Shown here: positions 39,090 to 49,213 of the stretch, in pieces | Numbering within the stretch: position 1 is the stretch's first letter | How the letters are laid out: every line of letters begins with the position of its first letter | Assembly (NCBI RefSeq): GCF_004792515.1 | Contig: NZ_CP038865.1 | Coordinates: 1,076,001-1,140,000, forward strand | Direction: 5' to 3' | DNA from: Vagococcus xieshaowenii | Lineage (GTDB): Bacteria; Bacillota; Bacilli; Lactobacillales; Vagococcaceae | Length of the DNA stretch: 64,000 bases | Notes under the pieces: generated by a model | Databases searched by the model: none | What the model was told of the DNA's origin: nothing | The model's input: only the letters and a program-made list of their open reading frames with translations | Made by a program: the position numbers and the translations under genes

Positions 39090-40040
39090 CTACAGACCTT
39101 CTCTCTCTTTAAAATAAAGCACCGTTTGTTGTTTGTCTTGATTTAATTGTGCAACTAAACCATCAATTCCGTCAAATTTTATCTCTCCACGCAAATAGTG
39201 ATGCCATTTCACTTCTACTTGTTCTCCGTAAATATCTTGATCAAAGTCTAGAATATAAACTTCCACTGTTCTATCACGATTAGCTTCAAATGTTATGTTA
39301 TGACCGATTTGGGCCATCCCTTTGTACCAAGTATCTGCCACTTTTATTTCAACCACATATACGCCATCTTTTGGTAAATGTACTGAGCTAGCGGTTTTAA
39401 CATTGGCTGTTGGAAAACCTAGTGTGCGTCCTCGAGCGTCACCATGAACCACGATACCCCCTGTGACATAATCATACGCCAACATTTCACTAACTAATGA
39501 CATTTTTCCTTCATCAAGATATACGCGAATACGAGAAGAACTAATTTTTAAATTATTTTCAGATAATTGGTCAACTGAAATCACGTCAAAACGATGATTG
39601 GCATAACCTGGTAAGTGTTCCATTGAAGCCACTTCTTTCTTACCATATGTATAATCAAAGCCGGCAACCGCAACTTTAGCATGTAATCCAACAATATACT
39701 CGTCTACAAAATCTTTAGGCGATAAACCAGCAAAAGCTGAGGTGAACTCAACTACGTATAAAAAATCCACACCAAGATCTGACATAATTTGAGCCTTTTG
39801 CTCAATCGTTGTTAAATATTTAACCGTATCCGGATTAATCTTTTGGAACACAATCGATGGATGTTGGTTAAATGTCATAACCGCTAATTTTAACTGGCGC
39901 TCATCAGCTTCTTTTCTTGCACGTTTAATCACTTCTTGATGACCACGATGCACACCATCAAAGAAACCTAGCGTCATCACTACTTCATCTTTAGGAATTT
40001 CATTTGGGTCATACGGGTGATGTATTTCAATTATTTCCAT
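39090..40040 (-). CDS. ribF: bifunctional riboflavin kinase / FMN adenylyltransferase
   Basis: A 316-residue enzyme that makes FMN and then FAD. The N-terminal adenylyltransferase has TLGFFDGVHRGH and AGFDYTYG, and the C-terminal kinase has RGRTLGFPTANV and YKGMAQIG. It lies 14 bases after truB and one base before hemW, in the usual truB-ribF order of Gram-positive bacteria. Confidence 0.95.
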   Translation of the reverse strand: MEIIEIHHPYDPNEIPKDEVVMTLGFFDGVHRGHQEVIKRARKEADERQLKLAVMTFNQHPSIVFQKINPDTVKYLTTIEQKAQIMSDLGVDFLYVVEFTSAFAGLSPKDFVDEYIVGLHAKVAVAGFDYTYGKKEVASMEHLPGYANHRFDVISVDQLSENNLKISSSRIRVYLDEGKMSLVSEMLAYDYVTGGIVVHGDARGRTLGFPTANVKTASSVHLPKDGVYVVEIKVADTWYKGMAQIGHNITFEANRDRTVEVYILDFDQDIYGEQVEVKWHHYLRGEIKFDGIDGLVAQLNQDKQQTVLYFKEREGL

Positions 40041-40054
40041 AAATTTTCTACCTC

Positions 40055-40978
40055 TTACTGATCATTTCTAATAATTTTAGTTGGTTTTAACAGATTATTT
40101 TTTCTAGGATGTACTTGATAAATACCCACTACTTGCCCTTGATAAAAAACAGGGATTGGCTCTTCTTCAGTTACTTCCTTATCGATTAGATTTCTTGATA
40201 AAAAGACACCATTTTTCACTAATTGATACTGTTCCTCGCTTAGATCCACACAAGTAAATGAGGCATCAAACGCACGTTCAATTGGTTGAACAAATTCAAA
40301 TGATTTTTGCTCTACCAATGTTTTTATTTCATCTAATGTTAAAGCATTTTCTTTTGATAAGCCCCCACTTGCGGTTCTTGTTAAATCAGACATATGAGCC
40401 GGATAACCTAGAATTGAACCAGTATCTACTGATAACGTTCTAACATAGGTTCCTTTCCCACAAATCACTTTAAAACGCCATGATTGTGTTCCTTTTTCTT
40501 CATCAAATACCGGCACTGATGTGCGTTCAAAAGAGAAAATATCCGCTTTTCTCATAGGACGTTCTACTTCTAACCCTTCACGAGCGTATTCATATAAACG
40601 TTTACCCTTCACTTTTACAGCTGAATACATTGGTGGTATTTGAGTGATTGTGCCCACCATCTGACTCATGGCTTGATCAATTACCTCAACCGTTAAAGGA
40701 GCCGTTACATTGACTTGTTCAACTATCTCACCTGAAACATCTTCGGTCGTTGTTGAAAAACCAAGGGTAATTTCACCTTCGTATATTTTATGATTATCTT
40801 GTAAATATTCAATAACTTTCGTTCCTTTACCTATACAAATGGGTAACACACCATCAACATCTGGGTCTAGAGTGCCTCCATGGCCGATTTTTTTCATGTG
40901 TAAAATTTTTCGTAATTTAAAAACGCAATCATGACTCGTCATACCACGTTCTTTCCATAATGCAATAATACCGTCCAC
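40055..40978 (-). CDS. truB: tRNA pseudouridine-55 synthase
   Basis: A 307-residue enzyme that makes pseudouridine 55 in the T loop of tRNA. The catalytic Asp is residue 38 in GHGGTLDPDVDGVLP; the KKIGHGG start, PPMYSAVKVKGKRLYEYAREG and the C-terminal PUA-like tail follow. It starts the truB-ribF-hemW transcript. Confidence 0.95.
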   Translation of the reverse strand: MDGIIALWKERGMTSHDCVFKLRKILHMKKIGHGGTLDPDVDGVLPICIGKGTKVIEYLQDNHKIYEGEITLGFSTTTEDVSGEIVEQVNVTAPLTVEVIDQAMSQMVGTITQIPPMYSAVKVKGKRLYEYAREGLEVERPMRKADIFSFERTSVPVFDEEKGTQSWRFKVICGKGTYVRTLSVDTGSILGYPAHMSDLTRTASGGLSKENALTLDEIKTLVEQKSFEFVQPIERAFDASFTCVDLSEEQYQLVKNGVFLSRNLIDKEVTEEEPIPVFYQGQVVGIYQVHPRKNNLLKPTKIIRNDQ

Positions 40979-41103
40979 GATTCATTCTCCTTCTCATCTA
41001 TAATAACTCAGTCATTATATCATATTACTATCTTCAAGTGGTTAAAAAGCGACTAATTTCAAGCCTTTTAACCTTTTTCCAATTTATTTATTCTACAAAA
41101 AAA

Positions 41104-41126
41104 AGCAGAAGAATTAATCTCCTGCT
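41104..41126 (-). terminator. terminator overlapping the MFS transporter stop
   Basis: AGCAGGAG and CTTCTGCT-type arms around the sequence at 41104-41126 are followed by a T run on the minus strand. The stop codon lies inside the hairpin. Confidence 0.65.
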
Positions 41127-42289
41127 TGATATTTTTTACTATTTAATTTTAGGGATAAAACACCGGTTACTAGTAAAATAATGGCTGATACAAAGTAAGG
41201 TGAACGATGATGGACATCAAATAATGCACCCGCTACAATCGGTCCAACGATATTCCCAACACTTGTAAAGGTAGAGTTCAACCCGTTAACCATCCCTTGA
41301 TTATTTCCCGCATGTTTTGACAGATACGTAGTGACTGCCGGTCTAAACAAGTCAAATGACAAGAAAATAACAAATGTTGAAGCCACTACTACCCATGGTT
41401 TGTTCGTAAAAGCAATAAATGCGATAAAAATCGCACTTGAGAAAAACGTTAACTGGATTAATCGCAATTCGCCAATCAAGTTGACTAACTTCTCAAATAT
41501 AAATAATTGGAAAATTAAAGCAAAAATTCCACCTACCGTGATAACTATTGAAATTTGACCAACTGTAAACCCAAAATTTTCTGTTGCCATTACACTGTAA
41601 ATTGCTTCAAATGCCTGTAAACCAAATGAAGAAATAAAAATAATAATAAATAACATACTAAAAATTGGACTCTTCAATAAATTAATGGCTTCTTTTTTAG
41701 CATTTGTTGGTTCTAATTCGTCAGAATGAACATGCTTTTCAGGTTCTTTTAAGATAAGTGCTGAAATAATAAAACCGATAAATGCCACTAAACCTGCTGC
41801 AAAAAATGGCACACGCAAGCCAAAGTGAGTTAATGCTCCACCGACACCTGGCCCAATAATGAAACCACCACTAATAGCTGCTGATACAAGTCCCATTGAT
41901 TTAGGACGTTCTTCAATTGTCGTTAAATCCGTAACAAACGCTGTAACAGACGGCATTATCAATGCAGCTGATGCTCCACCCAATAGTCTTGAAAAATAAA
42001 ACCACGGCAAAGTCTGAGCAAATCCAAAAATAATTTCAGAAATAGAAAATAATAGCATACCTAAGACAATTAATTTTTTTCGTCCTAACTTGTCAGATAA
42101 ATGACCTGAAATTGGAGATACCACTAATTGAGCAAAAGCAAAGATAGAGACTAACAGACCCATTACGGTACCAGAAAAGCCCATTTCAATTTTTAGTTGT
42201 GGTAATGCAGGTATCACTAATCCCACGCCTAAAAAGACTAAAAATAAATTAAATATAACTAAGTACAGCATTTGATTTTTTTTAACCAT
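41114..42289 (-). CDS. MFS transporter, probable drug efflux
   Basis: A 391-residue major-facilitator protein with about 12 hydrophobic segments. Motif A (GHLSDKLGRKKLI) is between helices 2 and 3 and motif C-like GFIIGPGVGGAL is in helix 5, which is the antiporter mark of drug-efflux pumps. It lies alone between truB and rbfA on the same strand. The substrate is unknown. Its TetA/NorA-type pattern suggests drug/H+ antiport. Confidence 0.85.
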   Translation of the reverse strand: MVKKNQMLYLVIFNLFLVFLGVGLVIPALPQLKIEMGFSGTVMGLLVSIFAFAQLVVSPISGHLSDKLGRKKLIVLGMLLFSISEIIFGFAQTLPWFYFSRLLGGASAALIMPSVTAFVTDLTTIEERPKSMGLVSAAISGGFIIGPGVGGALTHFGLRVPFFAAGLVAFIGFIISALILKEPEKHVHSDELEPTNAKKEAINLLKSPIFSMLFIIIFISSFGLQAFEAIYSVMATENFGFTVGQISIVITVGGIFALIFQLFIFEKLVNLIGELRLIQLTFFSSAIFIAFIAFTNKPWVVVASTFVIFLSFDLFRPAVTTYLSKHAGNNQGMVNGLNSTFTSVGNIVGPIVAGALFDVHHRSPYFVSAIILLVTGVLSLKLNSKKYQAGD

Positions 42290-42307
42290 CCAATTCCTCC
42301 TTCATAT

Positions 42308-42336
42308 AAAAAGAGCTGTGATATAAATATCACAGC
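42308..42336 (-). terminator. terminator ending the rimP-to-rbfA operon
   Basis: GCTGTGATAT and ATATCACAGC form a perfect ten-base stem with a two-base loop, followed on the minus strand by TCTTTTT. Confidence 0.88.
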
Positions 42337-42346
42337 CCCCTCGTTC

Positions 42347-42700
42347 TTAATAATCCTGACGGTTCATGTTTCGAATCAATTCATCAATTCGATTACCGTA
42401 TGCGACAGATTCATCACGTTTAAAGAATAGCTCGGGCGTTTTATAGATTTGTAATCTGCTCCCTAGTTCTTTACGCATTAAGCCACTTGCTTTATCAAAG
42501 CCTTTTTGGACATCATCCCAATCACTCGGATCGTCTGTTAATGTACTATAATAAATAGTTGCTTGTTGTAAATCACCAGTAACCGATACTTCAGTAATAG
42601 TTGCACCCTCAACTCTAGGATCACGAACTTTTTTATGCAAAATATCGTTGATTTCTTTTTGAATTTCTTGTGCTACACGGCGAGAACGATAATTAGCCAT
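42347..42700 (-). CDS. rbfA: ribosome-binding factor A
   Basis: A 117-residue KH-fold protein that helps mature the 30S subunit. It has RRVAQEIQKEINDIL at the start, VRDPRV, VSVTGDLQQATIYYS and RIDELI at the end. It is the final gene of the rimP-nusA-infB operon. Confidence 0.95.
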   Translation of the reverse strand: MANYRSRRVAQEIQKEINDILHKKVRDPRVEGATITEVSVTGDLQQATIYYSTLTDDPSDWDDVQKGFDKASGLMRKELGSRLQIYKTPELFFKRDESVAYGNRIDELIRNMNRQDY

Positions 42701-42725
42701 ATTCGTTGGCCCCTTTCAATATTTA

Positions 42726-45038
42726 CTAAACGCGTTTAATTTCTTCCATTACGAATCCTTCAACCACATCGTCAACACGTAAGTCATTAAAGTTTTCAAT
42801 CATGGCACCACATTCAAATCCCATTTTAACTTCTTTAGCATCATCTTTGAAACGTTTTAGACTTGCTAATTCGCCTTCAAAAATAACGATACCATCACGA
42901 ATAACACGAACACCACTATCACGTTGAATTGAACCTTCAAGTACGTAACATCCTGCAATTGTTCCAACTTTAGAAACTTTATAAGTTTCACGAACAACCA
43001 TTTGACCCGTAATTTTTTCTTCAAATTCTGGATCTAACATTCCTTTCATCGCTGTTTCGATTTCTTCAATCACACGGTAAATAATACTGTGTAAACGAAT
43101 ATCTACTTGTTCTTGTTCTGCTTGCATTTTAGCTAATGGCGTTGCACGAACATTAAATCCGACAATAATAGCACCACTTGCTGCTGCTAATGTAATATCA
43201 CTTTCGTTAATTGCCCCTACAGCTGAATGGACAATCTTAACACGAACGCCTTCAACGTCAATTTTATTTAAACTAGCGACTAATGCTTCTGCTGAACCTT
43301 GTACATCAGCTTTAATAATCACGTTAACGTCTTTTAATTGACCTTCTTTTAGACTTTCAAATAAGTTATCTAATGTTACTACGCTACTTGCATTACGTTG
43401 AGCTAATAATGCACGTTTGGCACGTTCTTCGCCGGCTTGACGAGCTGTTTTCTCATCTTCAAAGTTTACAAAGTGGTCTCCTGCTTGAGGAACATCATTT
43501 AATCCTGTAATCTCAACTGGTGTTGCAGGACCTGCTTCTTTGACACGACGTCCAATATCATTAGCCATTACACGTACACGTCCGAACGTATTACCTACTA
43601 CGATTGGGTCTCCTACTCGTAAAGTTCCTTGTTGAACTAATAATGTTGCAATAGGTCCTTTACCTTTATCTAAACGTGCTTCAATAACTGTCCCAATAGC
43701 GCGTTGTGTTGGGTCAGCTTTTAATTCTTGTACTTCAGAAACTAAAAGAATCATTTCTAATAATTCATCAATATTTTCCCCAAATTTAGCTGAAATTGGC
43801 ACGAAAATAGTTTCGCCACCCCATGCTTCAGGAATTAATCCATGTTCGCTTAATTCTTGCATCACGCGATCTGGATTAGAAGCTGGTTTATCGATTTTAT
43901 TTACGGCAACAATAATTGGCACATCAGCCGCTTTGGCATGGTTAATCGCTTCAATTGTTTGAGGCATTACACCATCATCTGCTGCTACTACTAAAATTGT
44001 GATATCGGTAATACTTGCGCCACGTGCACGCATACTTGTAAAGGCCGCATGTCCTGGTGTATCTAAGAATGTAATTGTTTTGCCATCAACATCAATTTGG
44101 TAAGCCCCAATATGCTGAGTGATCCCACCGGCTTCACCTAATGATACTTTTGTATGACGTAATGTATCTAGTAATGTTGTTTTACCATGGTCAACGTGTC
44201 CCATAATAGTAACAACTGGCGGGCGTGTCACTAAGTTTTCTTCTACTACTGCATCTTCTTCAAAGAATTTATCAATATCTGCTACGTCAACTGTTACTTT
44301 TTCTTCTGCTTGAATACCATAATCAGCTGCTAATAATTCAATCGTATCTTTATCTAATGCTTGGTTTTGGTTAACCATAATACCTAACATAAATAGTTTT
44401 TTGATAATTTCAGCTGGTTCACGATAGATTTTTTTAGAAATTTCAGCTACGTTCATACCATCTGTGTAAACTAACACTTCTGGCAATTCTCTGAACTTAC
44501 GTTGTGGCATTGGTGGTTTATTTGTTGCTTGGTGACGATTATTTTTACCTTTTTTACCACGTTTGTTAAATTTATTCCCTTGGTTATTGTAGTTACCGTT
44601 AGGGCGCTTGTTACCATTATTATTGTTATTATTCATTCGGTTTGATTGCTCTTTCTTTTCTTCATTTTGTTTCTTAGGGCGTGCTCCAACATTGTTAGCT
44701 TGTCCTTGTTTCTGCGTTTGTTGTGGACGATTAGCTTGTTGCGAGTTTCCTTTGCCACTTTGCTGCTTATTTGGTGTTGCTTGTGTCGAATGTTTAGGTT
44801 TCGTCACATTTTTTGATTGATTATTAGTTGATGTTGGTGCTTTTGCTTGTTGTTTTGGAATTTGTTTGGACTGCGTTGGTTTCGATTGAAATGCTTGATT
44901 GATTTTTTGCACATCAGCAGCTTCCACTGTTGTCATGTGATTTTTCACATCAATCCCTAAAGACTGCGCTTTTTCAACGACCGCCTTACTTGATTGATTG
45001 ATTTCTTTAGCTATTTCATACACTCTTTTTTTACCCAT
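42726..45038 (-). CDS. infB: translation initiation factor IF-2
   Basis: A 770-residue GTPase that brings initiator tRNA to the 30S subunit. The N-terminal IF2_N domain ([22 protein letters not shown]) leads into a long, low-complexity Gln/Asn/Lys linker. The GTPase domain has [28 protein letters not shown] and NKIDKP, followed by domains II-IV. The start at 45038 has GGAAGGTGA. The linker is rich in Asn and Gln. Confidence 0.97.
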   Translation of the reverse strand: MGKKRVYEIAKEINQSSKAVVEKAQSLGIDVKNHMTTVEAADVQKINQAFQSKPTQSKQIPKQQAKAPTSTNNQSKNVTKPKHSTQATPNKQQSGKGNSQQANRPQQTQKQGQANNVGARPKKQNEEKKEQSNRMNNNNNNGNKRPNGNYNNQGNKFNKRGKKGKNNRHQATNKPPMPQRKFRELPEVLVYTDGMNVAEISKKIYREPAEIIKKLFMLGIMVNQNQALDKDTIELLAADYGIQAEEKVTVDVADIDKFFEEDAVVEENLVTRPPVVTIMGHVDHGKTTLLDTLRHTKVSLGEAGGITQHIGAYQIDVDGKTITFLDTPGHAAFTSMRARGASITDITILVVAADDGVMPQTIEAINHAKAADVPIIVAVNKIDKPASNPDRVMQELSEHGLIPEAWGGETIFVPISAKFGENIDELLEMILLVSEVQELKADPTQRAIGTVIEARLDKGKGPIATLLVQQGTLRVGDPIVVGNTFGRVRVMANDIGRRVKEAGPATPVEITGLNDVPQAGDHFVNFEDEKTARQAGEERAKRALLAQRNASSVVTLDNLFESLKEGQLKDVNVIIKADVQGSAEALVASLNKIDVEGVRVKIVHSAVGAINESDITLAAASGAIIVGFNVRATPLAKMQAEQEQVDIRLHSIIYRVIEEIETAMKGMLDPEFEEKITGQMVVRETYKVSKVGTIAGCYVLEGSIQRDSGVRVIRDGIVIFEGELASLKRFKDDAKEVKMGFECGAMIENFNDLRVDDVVEGFVMEEIKRV

Positions 45039-45052
45039 GCACAATCACCTTC

Positions 45053-45358
45053 CTAACTTTGGATTAACTCCTTAAGCTTCTTAGCGAACCCTGCATCTGT
45101 CACACCACAAATCATACGATGTTTCCCTATAGCATGACTCAGTTCTCCTTGTGAAAATTCCAGAATACAAGGGACTTCATAGTAAGAACACTTATCAGTG
45201 AGTTTTTTCTTAGTATTATCACTTGCATCAGTTGCAACAAATACTATTTTCATTTTTTGGGAACGCACATCTTGTAAAACTAATTCTTCACCAGAAACAA
45301 TTTTACCTGCTCGTTGAGCGATTCCTAATAAATTTAATATTTTTTCTTTGTTATTCAT
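45053..45358 (-). CDS. ylxQ: L7Ae-like ribosomal protein (YlxQ type)
   Basis: A 101-residue L7Ae/L30e/S12e-type RNA-binding protein (ILNLLGIAQRAGKIVSGEE at the start, VPCILEFSQGELSHAIGK near the end). Its gene always sits between ylxR and infB in Gram-positive bacteria. It overlaps ylxR by four bases, which couples their translation. It probably binds kink-turn RNA. Confidence 0.9.
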   Translation of the reverse strand: MNNKEKILNLLGIAQRAGKIVSGEELVLQDVRSQKMKIVFVATDASDNTKKKLTDKCSYYEVPCILEFSQGELSHAIGKHRMICGVTDAGFAKKLKELIQS

Positions 45359-45648
45359 TTTCCAAACAATTCCTGTCTTGCTTTTTGGTGAGTGACATAA
45401 TCTACCAACTCTTGATAAAACTCATCTGAAATTTTTATCTCTAAGATTTTAGATAGTGTGTCATTCTTTTGAGCTTTTTTTGCCACTTCAGGTTCAATAG
45501 ATACGTAAGCACCGCGCCCTGGCATTTTTCCAGAAGGATCGATACTTACTTCTCCTTCTTTTGAACGGACAATTCTAATCATACTTTTTTTATCCTTCAT
45601 CTCACCAGAGACGACGCATTTTCTTAATGGAACTTTACGTTGTTTCAT
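45355..45648 (-). CDS. ylxR: YlxR-family RNA-binding protein
   Basis: A 97-residue protein with the family signature RKCVVSGEMKDKKSMIRIVR and PGRGAYVS. YlxR is a small nucleic-acid-binding protein encoded after nusA. The function is not fixed: it has been linked to RNase P in Bacillus. It overlaps the next gene by four bases. Confidence 0.9.
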   Translation of the reverse strand: MKQRKVPLRKCVVSGEMKDKKSMIRIVRSKEGEVSIDPSGKMPGRGAYVSIEPEVAKKAQKNDTLSKILEIKISDEFYQELVDYVTHQKARQELFGK

Positions 45649-45666
45649 CTATTTTACCTCCGTGTA

Positions 45667-46851
45667 TTAAATTTCCTCAGTAGTTGTTTCTTCTTCTTCA
45701 ACTGCTACTACTGCTACTTCAGTTGGTTCAGTTGTTACAATTTCTTCTACTGTTTCTGTTGATAAAACTTCTTCTGGCATTTCTTCTGCTACTTCGATAG
45801 TTTCAGTTTCAGCAACTGCCATTTCTGATTCAGGTTTAATATCGATTTTATGATTAGTTAATTTAGCTGCTAAACGGGCATTTTGTCCACGTTTACCGAT
45901 TGCTAATGATAATTGGTGATCTGGTACAACCACTGTACATGTACGTGAATCTGCTTCTGAAAATTTCACATCTAGTACTTGTGCTGGATTTAGTGCATTG
46001 GCAATAAAGATTGCTGGATCTTCATTCCACTCAACAATATCCATGTTCTCACCTTTTAATTCATTAACGATAGCTTGTACACGTTGTCCACGTGGTCCAA
46101 CACATGTTCCAACTGGATCAATGTTAGCATCTTCTGAACGTACTGCCACTTTTGAACGATCTCCAGCTTCACGTGCGATGTTAACAATTTCAACAGCACC
46201 GTCATATACTTCTGGAATTTCTTGTTCAAATAATCGTTTTAATAAGTCAGGATGGCTACGACTTACAAAGACTTGTGGTCCTTTTGATGTGTTCTCAACT
46301 TTAGACACATAAACTTTAATACGGTCATGTGGTTGATACATTTCATTTGGGATTTGATCTTGGCGAGATAATACTGCTTCAATTTTCCCTAGGTTTACAT
46401 AAATATAACGATTATCTTGACGTTCTACAATCCCTTGCATGATTTCATTTTCGTATGCTGAAAATTCTTCATAGATAATTGTGCGCTCTGCTTCACGAAC
46501 ACGTTGTAAAATAACTTGTTTTGCTGTTTGTGCAGCAATACGACCAAAATCTTTTGGTGTTACTTCAAAACGAATGGTATCGCCTACTTCATAAGCGGGA
46601 TTAATTTTGATTGCTTCTTCAAGTGAGACTTCTAATTGTGAGTCCATTACAAAATCTGTTACTTCTTTTACTGCGTATACGTGAATATTCCCTTTTTTAC
46701 CATCGAATTCCACTTCTACATTTTGTGCTTGTCCGTAGTGACGTTTATAAGCTGAAACTAATGCTGCTTCTAACGCCTCTACTACTATTTCTTTTGAAAT
46801 GCCTTTTTCTACTTCTAACACTTCTAAAGCGTTTAACATTTCTTTACCCAT
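45667..46851 (-). CDS. nusA: transcription termination/antitermination protein NusA
   Basis: A 394-residue protein with an N-terminal RNA-polymerase-binding domain, an S1 domain (GIVERQDNRYIYVNLGKIEAVL) and two KH domains (VGTCVGPRGQRVQAIVNEL and LAIGKRGQNARLAAKLT). The acidic Glu/Thr/Val-rich tail of about 50 residues is long and has no fold. Like other Gram-positive NusA proteins it lacks the E. coli AR repeats. Confidence 0.96.
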   Translation of the reverse strand: MGKEMLNALEVLEVEKGISKEIVVEALEAALVSAYKRHYGQAQNVEVEFDGKKGNIHVYAVKEVTDFVMDSQLEVSLEEAIKINPAYEVGDTIRFEVTPKDFGRIAAQTAKQVILQRVREAERTIIYEEFSAYENEIMQGIVERQDNRYIYVNLGKIEAVLSRQDQIPNEMYQPHDRIKVYVSKVENTSKGPQVFVSRSHPDLLKRLFEQEIPEVYDGAVEIVNIAREAGDRSKVAVRSEDANIDPVGTCVGPRGQRVQAIVNELKGENMDIVEWNEDPAIFIANALNPAQVLDVKFSEADSRTCTVVVPDHQLSLAIGKRGQNARLAAKLTNHKIDIKPESEMAVAETETIEVAEEMPEEVLSTETVEEIVTTEPTEVAVVAVEEEETTTEEI

Positions 46852-46875
46852 GACTACTATTGCCTCCGTTTATTA

Positions 46876-47349
46876 TTAAAATTGAATTGCTAGTCTTGCT
46901 TTGGCGATATTTTTTCTTGAGAAAGTAATTTCTTTTTCTCTTGTTTTAATTTTTACACGTAATGTTAACTCAGATTCGTTTAAATCAATTAAGAAACCAT
47001 CAAATGACTTTTCCCCTTCAACAGGTGAATATAACGATACATTAATATACTCGTTCAATGCATTTTGGAAATCTTCTTCTTTTTTCAACGGTCTTTCCAC
47101 GCCTGGTGAAGACACCTCTAAGAAATACGCTTGAGGGATTGGATCAGGATTTAAGCTGTCCATTTTCTCACTTAATTGTTCACTTACAATCGCACATTCT
47201 TCAATATCGATACCATTTGGCTTATCGATATATACTCGTAAGAACCAATTTTTACCTTCTTTTAAAAATTCAATGTCTACAAGTTCAAAATTCAATTGAT
47301 CTAGGATTGGTGTTACTACTTCAGTAACTGTTTCCACTACACTACTCAA
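46876..47349 (-). CDS. rimP: ribosome maturation factor RimP
   Basis: A 157-residue protein needed for 30S maturation; [29 protein letters not shown] and [13 protein letters not shown] are typical. The start is a TTG at 47349-47347, eight bases after AAAAGGAGG. It is the first gene of the operon, behind a leader with a terminator-type hairpin. Confidence 0.95.
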   Translation of the reverse strand: MSSVVETVTEVVTPILDQLNFELVDIEFLKEGKNWFLRVYIDKPNGIDIEECAIVSEQLSEKMDSLNPDPIPQAYFLEVSSPGVERPLKKEEDFQNALNEYINVSLYSPVEGEKSFDGFLIDLNESELTLRVKIKTREKEITFSRKNIAKARLAIQF

Positions 47350-47386
47350 TTAATTTCGCCTCCTTTTCGGAAATCCGTATTTCATC

Positions 47387-47417
47387 AAAAAGAGTGAGCG
47401 TTGGTCACGCTCACTCT
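47387..47417 (-). terminator. terminator-like hairpin in the rimP-nusA leader
   Basis: AGAGTGAGCGT and ACGCTCACTCT form an 11-base stem around a five-base loop and are followed on the minus strand by TTTTT. It lies downstream of the promoter at 47441-47469 and 38 bases before the rimP start, so it can attenuate the operon. Confidence 0.75.
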
Positions 47418-47440
47418 CCCTTCAATATCAATCTATAAGT

Positions 47441-47469
47441 AGTCTAACATAAATAAATGAAATTTTCAA
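47441..47469 (-). promoter_or_regulatory. sigma-A promoter of the rimP-nusA-infB operon
   Basis: TTGAAA and TAGACT are separated by 17 bases on the minus strand, about 90 bases upstream of rimP. Confidence 0.65.
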
Positions 47470-47527
47470 GAAACATTGCCTATTATCCGTTATATTAACA
47501 ACGATTTAACTGCCCACGAGATAAAAC

Positions 47528-47560
47528 AAAAAGATGTGACAATCGCTGTCTCATCTTTTT
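47528..47560 (-). terminator. terminator after folD
   Basis: AAAAAGATG-T-GACA and TGTC-T-CATCTTTTT form a stem with one mismatch. The T run on the minus strand ends the folD transcript before the rimP promoter. Confidence 0.75.
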
Positions 47561-47566
47561 GCTGTC

Positions 47567-48415
47567 TTATTTATACATGTTTAAGATTTTATAAGCTTTC
47601 ATCACATGCTTAGCTAACACAAAATTCGTGACGGTTCCTACACCACCAGGAACAGGCGTGATAGCTTTAACTTGCTCGTGTACAGATTCAAACGCTACGT
47701 CCCCGACAATTTTTCCATCTTCAGTAGGATTAATCCCCACGTCAATCACTACGGCTTCTTCGTTCACATAATTTTCTTGAATCATCTGCGCTTGTCCCAT
47801 CGCCGAAATAATCAATTCTTGATCGCGACACTCTTTTGCTAAATCTTTAGTTGTACTGCGGCAAATTTTGAGAGTCGCACCTCTTGCCATTAATGCTAAC
47901 GCCAAAGGTTTGCCTACGACCATGCTATAACCCGCAACGACTGTACGCATTCCTTTCAAGTCCAGTTCCAGATAATCGATTATCTCTAAACAAGCTTGCG
48001 CGGTACATGGCAAATAACCAGAAAAATCACCTTGATAAATTTTTAACATGTTTGTTTGACCGAAACAATCAACATCTTTGGCTTCATGAATCACACGACT
48101 CGCGTATTCATCAGACAAATGCTCTGGCAAGGGCTTCAATAGTAAAATCCCGTGAACATCTTTATCGTCATTCACTTGTTCAAACGCCTTATCAAACACC
48201 GTTTGCTCAACAGTTGAGGGTAACACGACACTATTCACATCAAAACCAATATTACCTAATATACGGTGACAAGCTTGCTCATAATACAATTGATCTGCAT
48301 CTTCTCCAACTCGAATAATGGTAAGGTTAGGTTTCACTGTCAACTCGTTGATTTCAGCCGTTAAATGTTCTTTTTTTTCACGAACAATGTCAATTCCTTT
48401 TACAATGTTAACCAT
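47567..48415 (-). CDS. folD: bifunctional methylenetetrahydrofolate dehydrogenase / cyclohydrolase
   Basis: A 282-residue enzyme that interconverts 5,10-methylene-, methenyl- and 10-formyl-tetrahydrofolate with NADP. The catalytic region reads DADQLYYEQACHRILGNIGF, where the usual SxxYxxxK Lys is replaced: the family motif is VGxdxASxxYVxxK, and here the corresponding residue after YYEQA is Cys/His. PLPEHL, DVDCFGQTN, VVGKPLALALMARGAT and TPVPGGVG follow. The missing Lys is worth checking because it is catalytic for the cyclohydrolase reaction. It leads a folate cluster (formate channel and 5-FCL upstream on the same strand). Confidence 0.92.
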   Translation of the reverse strand: MVNIVKGIDIVREKKEHLTAEINELTVKPNLTIIRVGEDADQLYYEQACHRILGNIGFDVNSVVLPSTVEQTVFDKAFEQVNDDKDVHGILLLKPLPEHLSDEYASRVIHEAKDVDCFGQTNMLKIYQGDFSGYLPCTAQACLEIIDYLELDLKGMRTVVAGYSMVVGKPLALALMARGATLKICRSTTKDLAKECRDQELIISAMGQAQMIQENYVNEEAVVIDVGINPTEDGKIVGDVAFESVHEQVKAITPVPGGVGTVTNFVLAKHVMKAYKILNMYK

Positions 48416-48438
48416 TACTTCACCTCTAAATAATTACA

Positions 48439-49197
48439 TTATTTTTTCTTTTTTAATGTTGTGTAGAAAACAGCTGAAACTAAAATGGTTCCACCTACTA
48501 AATTACCCAAATAAACTGGGACAAAATTTTGTAGCATTTGTAACCAAGTGATGTCTCCTCCATTGAAAATAGCTGCTGGAATAACAAACATGTTGGCCAC
48601 ATTATGCTGGAAACCAATTAATACGAAAATCATGATTGGGAACCACGCACCTAAAATCTTACCTGCTGCATCTTTTGCACCGTAACATATCCATACTGCC
48701 ATACCAACCATCCAATTACAACCAATTCCTGATACAAATGCTTGTAAAAACGGCATATCTACTTTTCCGTGAGCAAGTTCACGTGTTGTTTCTAAATATG
48801 GGTCAGCTTCTGTTAATCCTAAGATATGCCCAAAGAAATACGCCATGAATAACGCGCCTAAAAGATTAGCAAACGTGACAATCACCCAGTTAACAAGCAT
48901 GTCTTTACCTGATACTTTCTTATCATACCAAGCTATTGAAACAGTCATCATGTTACTCGTAATTAATTCACCTGCTCCTAATAAAATACAAATAAGTCCA
49001 ATTGGAAAAACTGCCCCACCTACTAATGAATGATACGCATGTGGTAATGCTGCCACCGCTTTAATATAAGCAATGTATCCCAACGCCACAAAGGCCCCTG
49101 CTAAAAAACCTAATATTAACTTGTTACGGTGTGAAGTATTAACTTTTTTGACCCCACTCTTAATCGCTAATTCTACTACTTCATCTGGTGAATACAT
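48439..49197 (-). CDS. formate/nitrite-family anion channel (FocA/NirC type)
   Basis: A 252-residue membrane protein with six hydrophobic segments and the FNT marks GAGELITSNMM and CNWMVGMAVWICYGA. The family exchanges formate, nitrite or lactate with protons. Next to folD and the 5-FCL gene, formate is the likely cargo and would feed or drain the one-carbon pool made by Fhs. Confidence 0.9.
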   Translation of the reverse strand: MYSPDEVVELAIKSGVKKVNTSHRNKLILGFLAGAFVALGYIAYIKAVAALPHAYHSLVGGAVFPIGLICILLGAGELITSNMMTVSIAWYDKKVSGKDMLVNWVIVTFANLLGALFMAYFFGHILGLTEADPYLETTRELAHGKVDMPFLQAFVSGIGCNWMVGMAVWICYGAKDAAGKILGAWFPIMIFVLIGFQHNVANMFVIPAAIFNGGDITWLQMLQNFVPVYLGNLVGGTILVSAVFYTTLKKKK

Positions 49198-49213
49198 GTC
49201 TGAATTTACCCCT

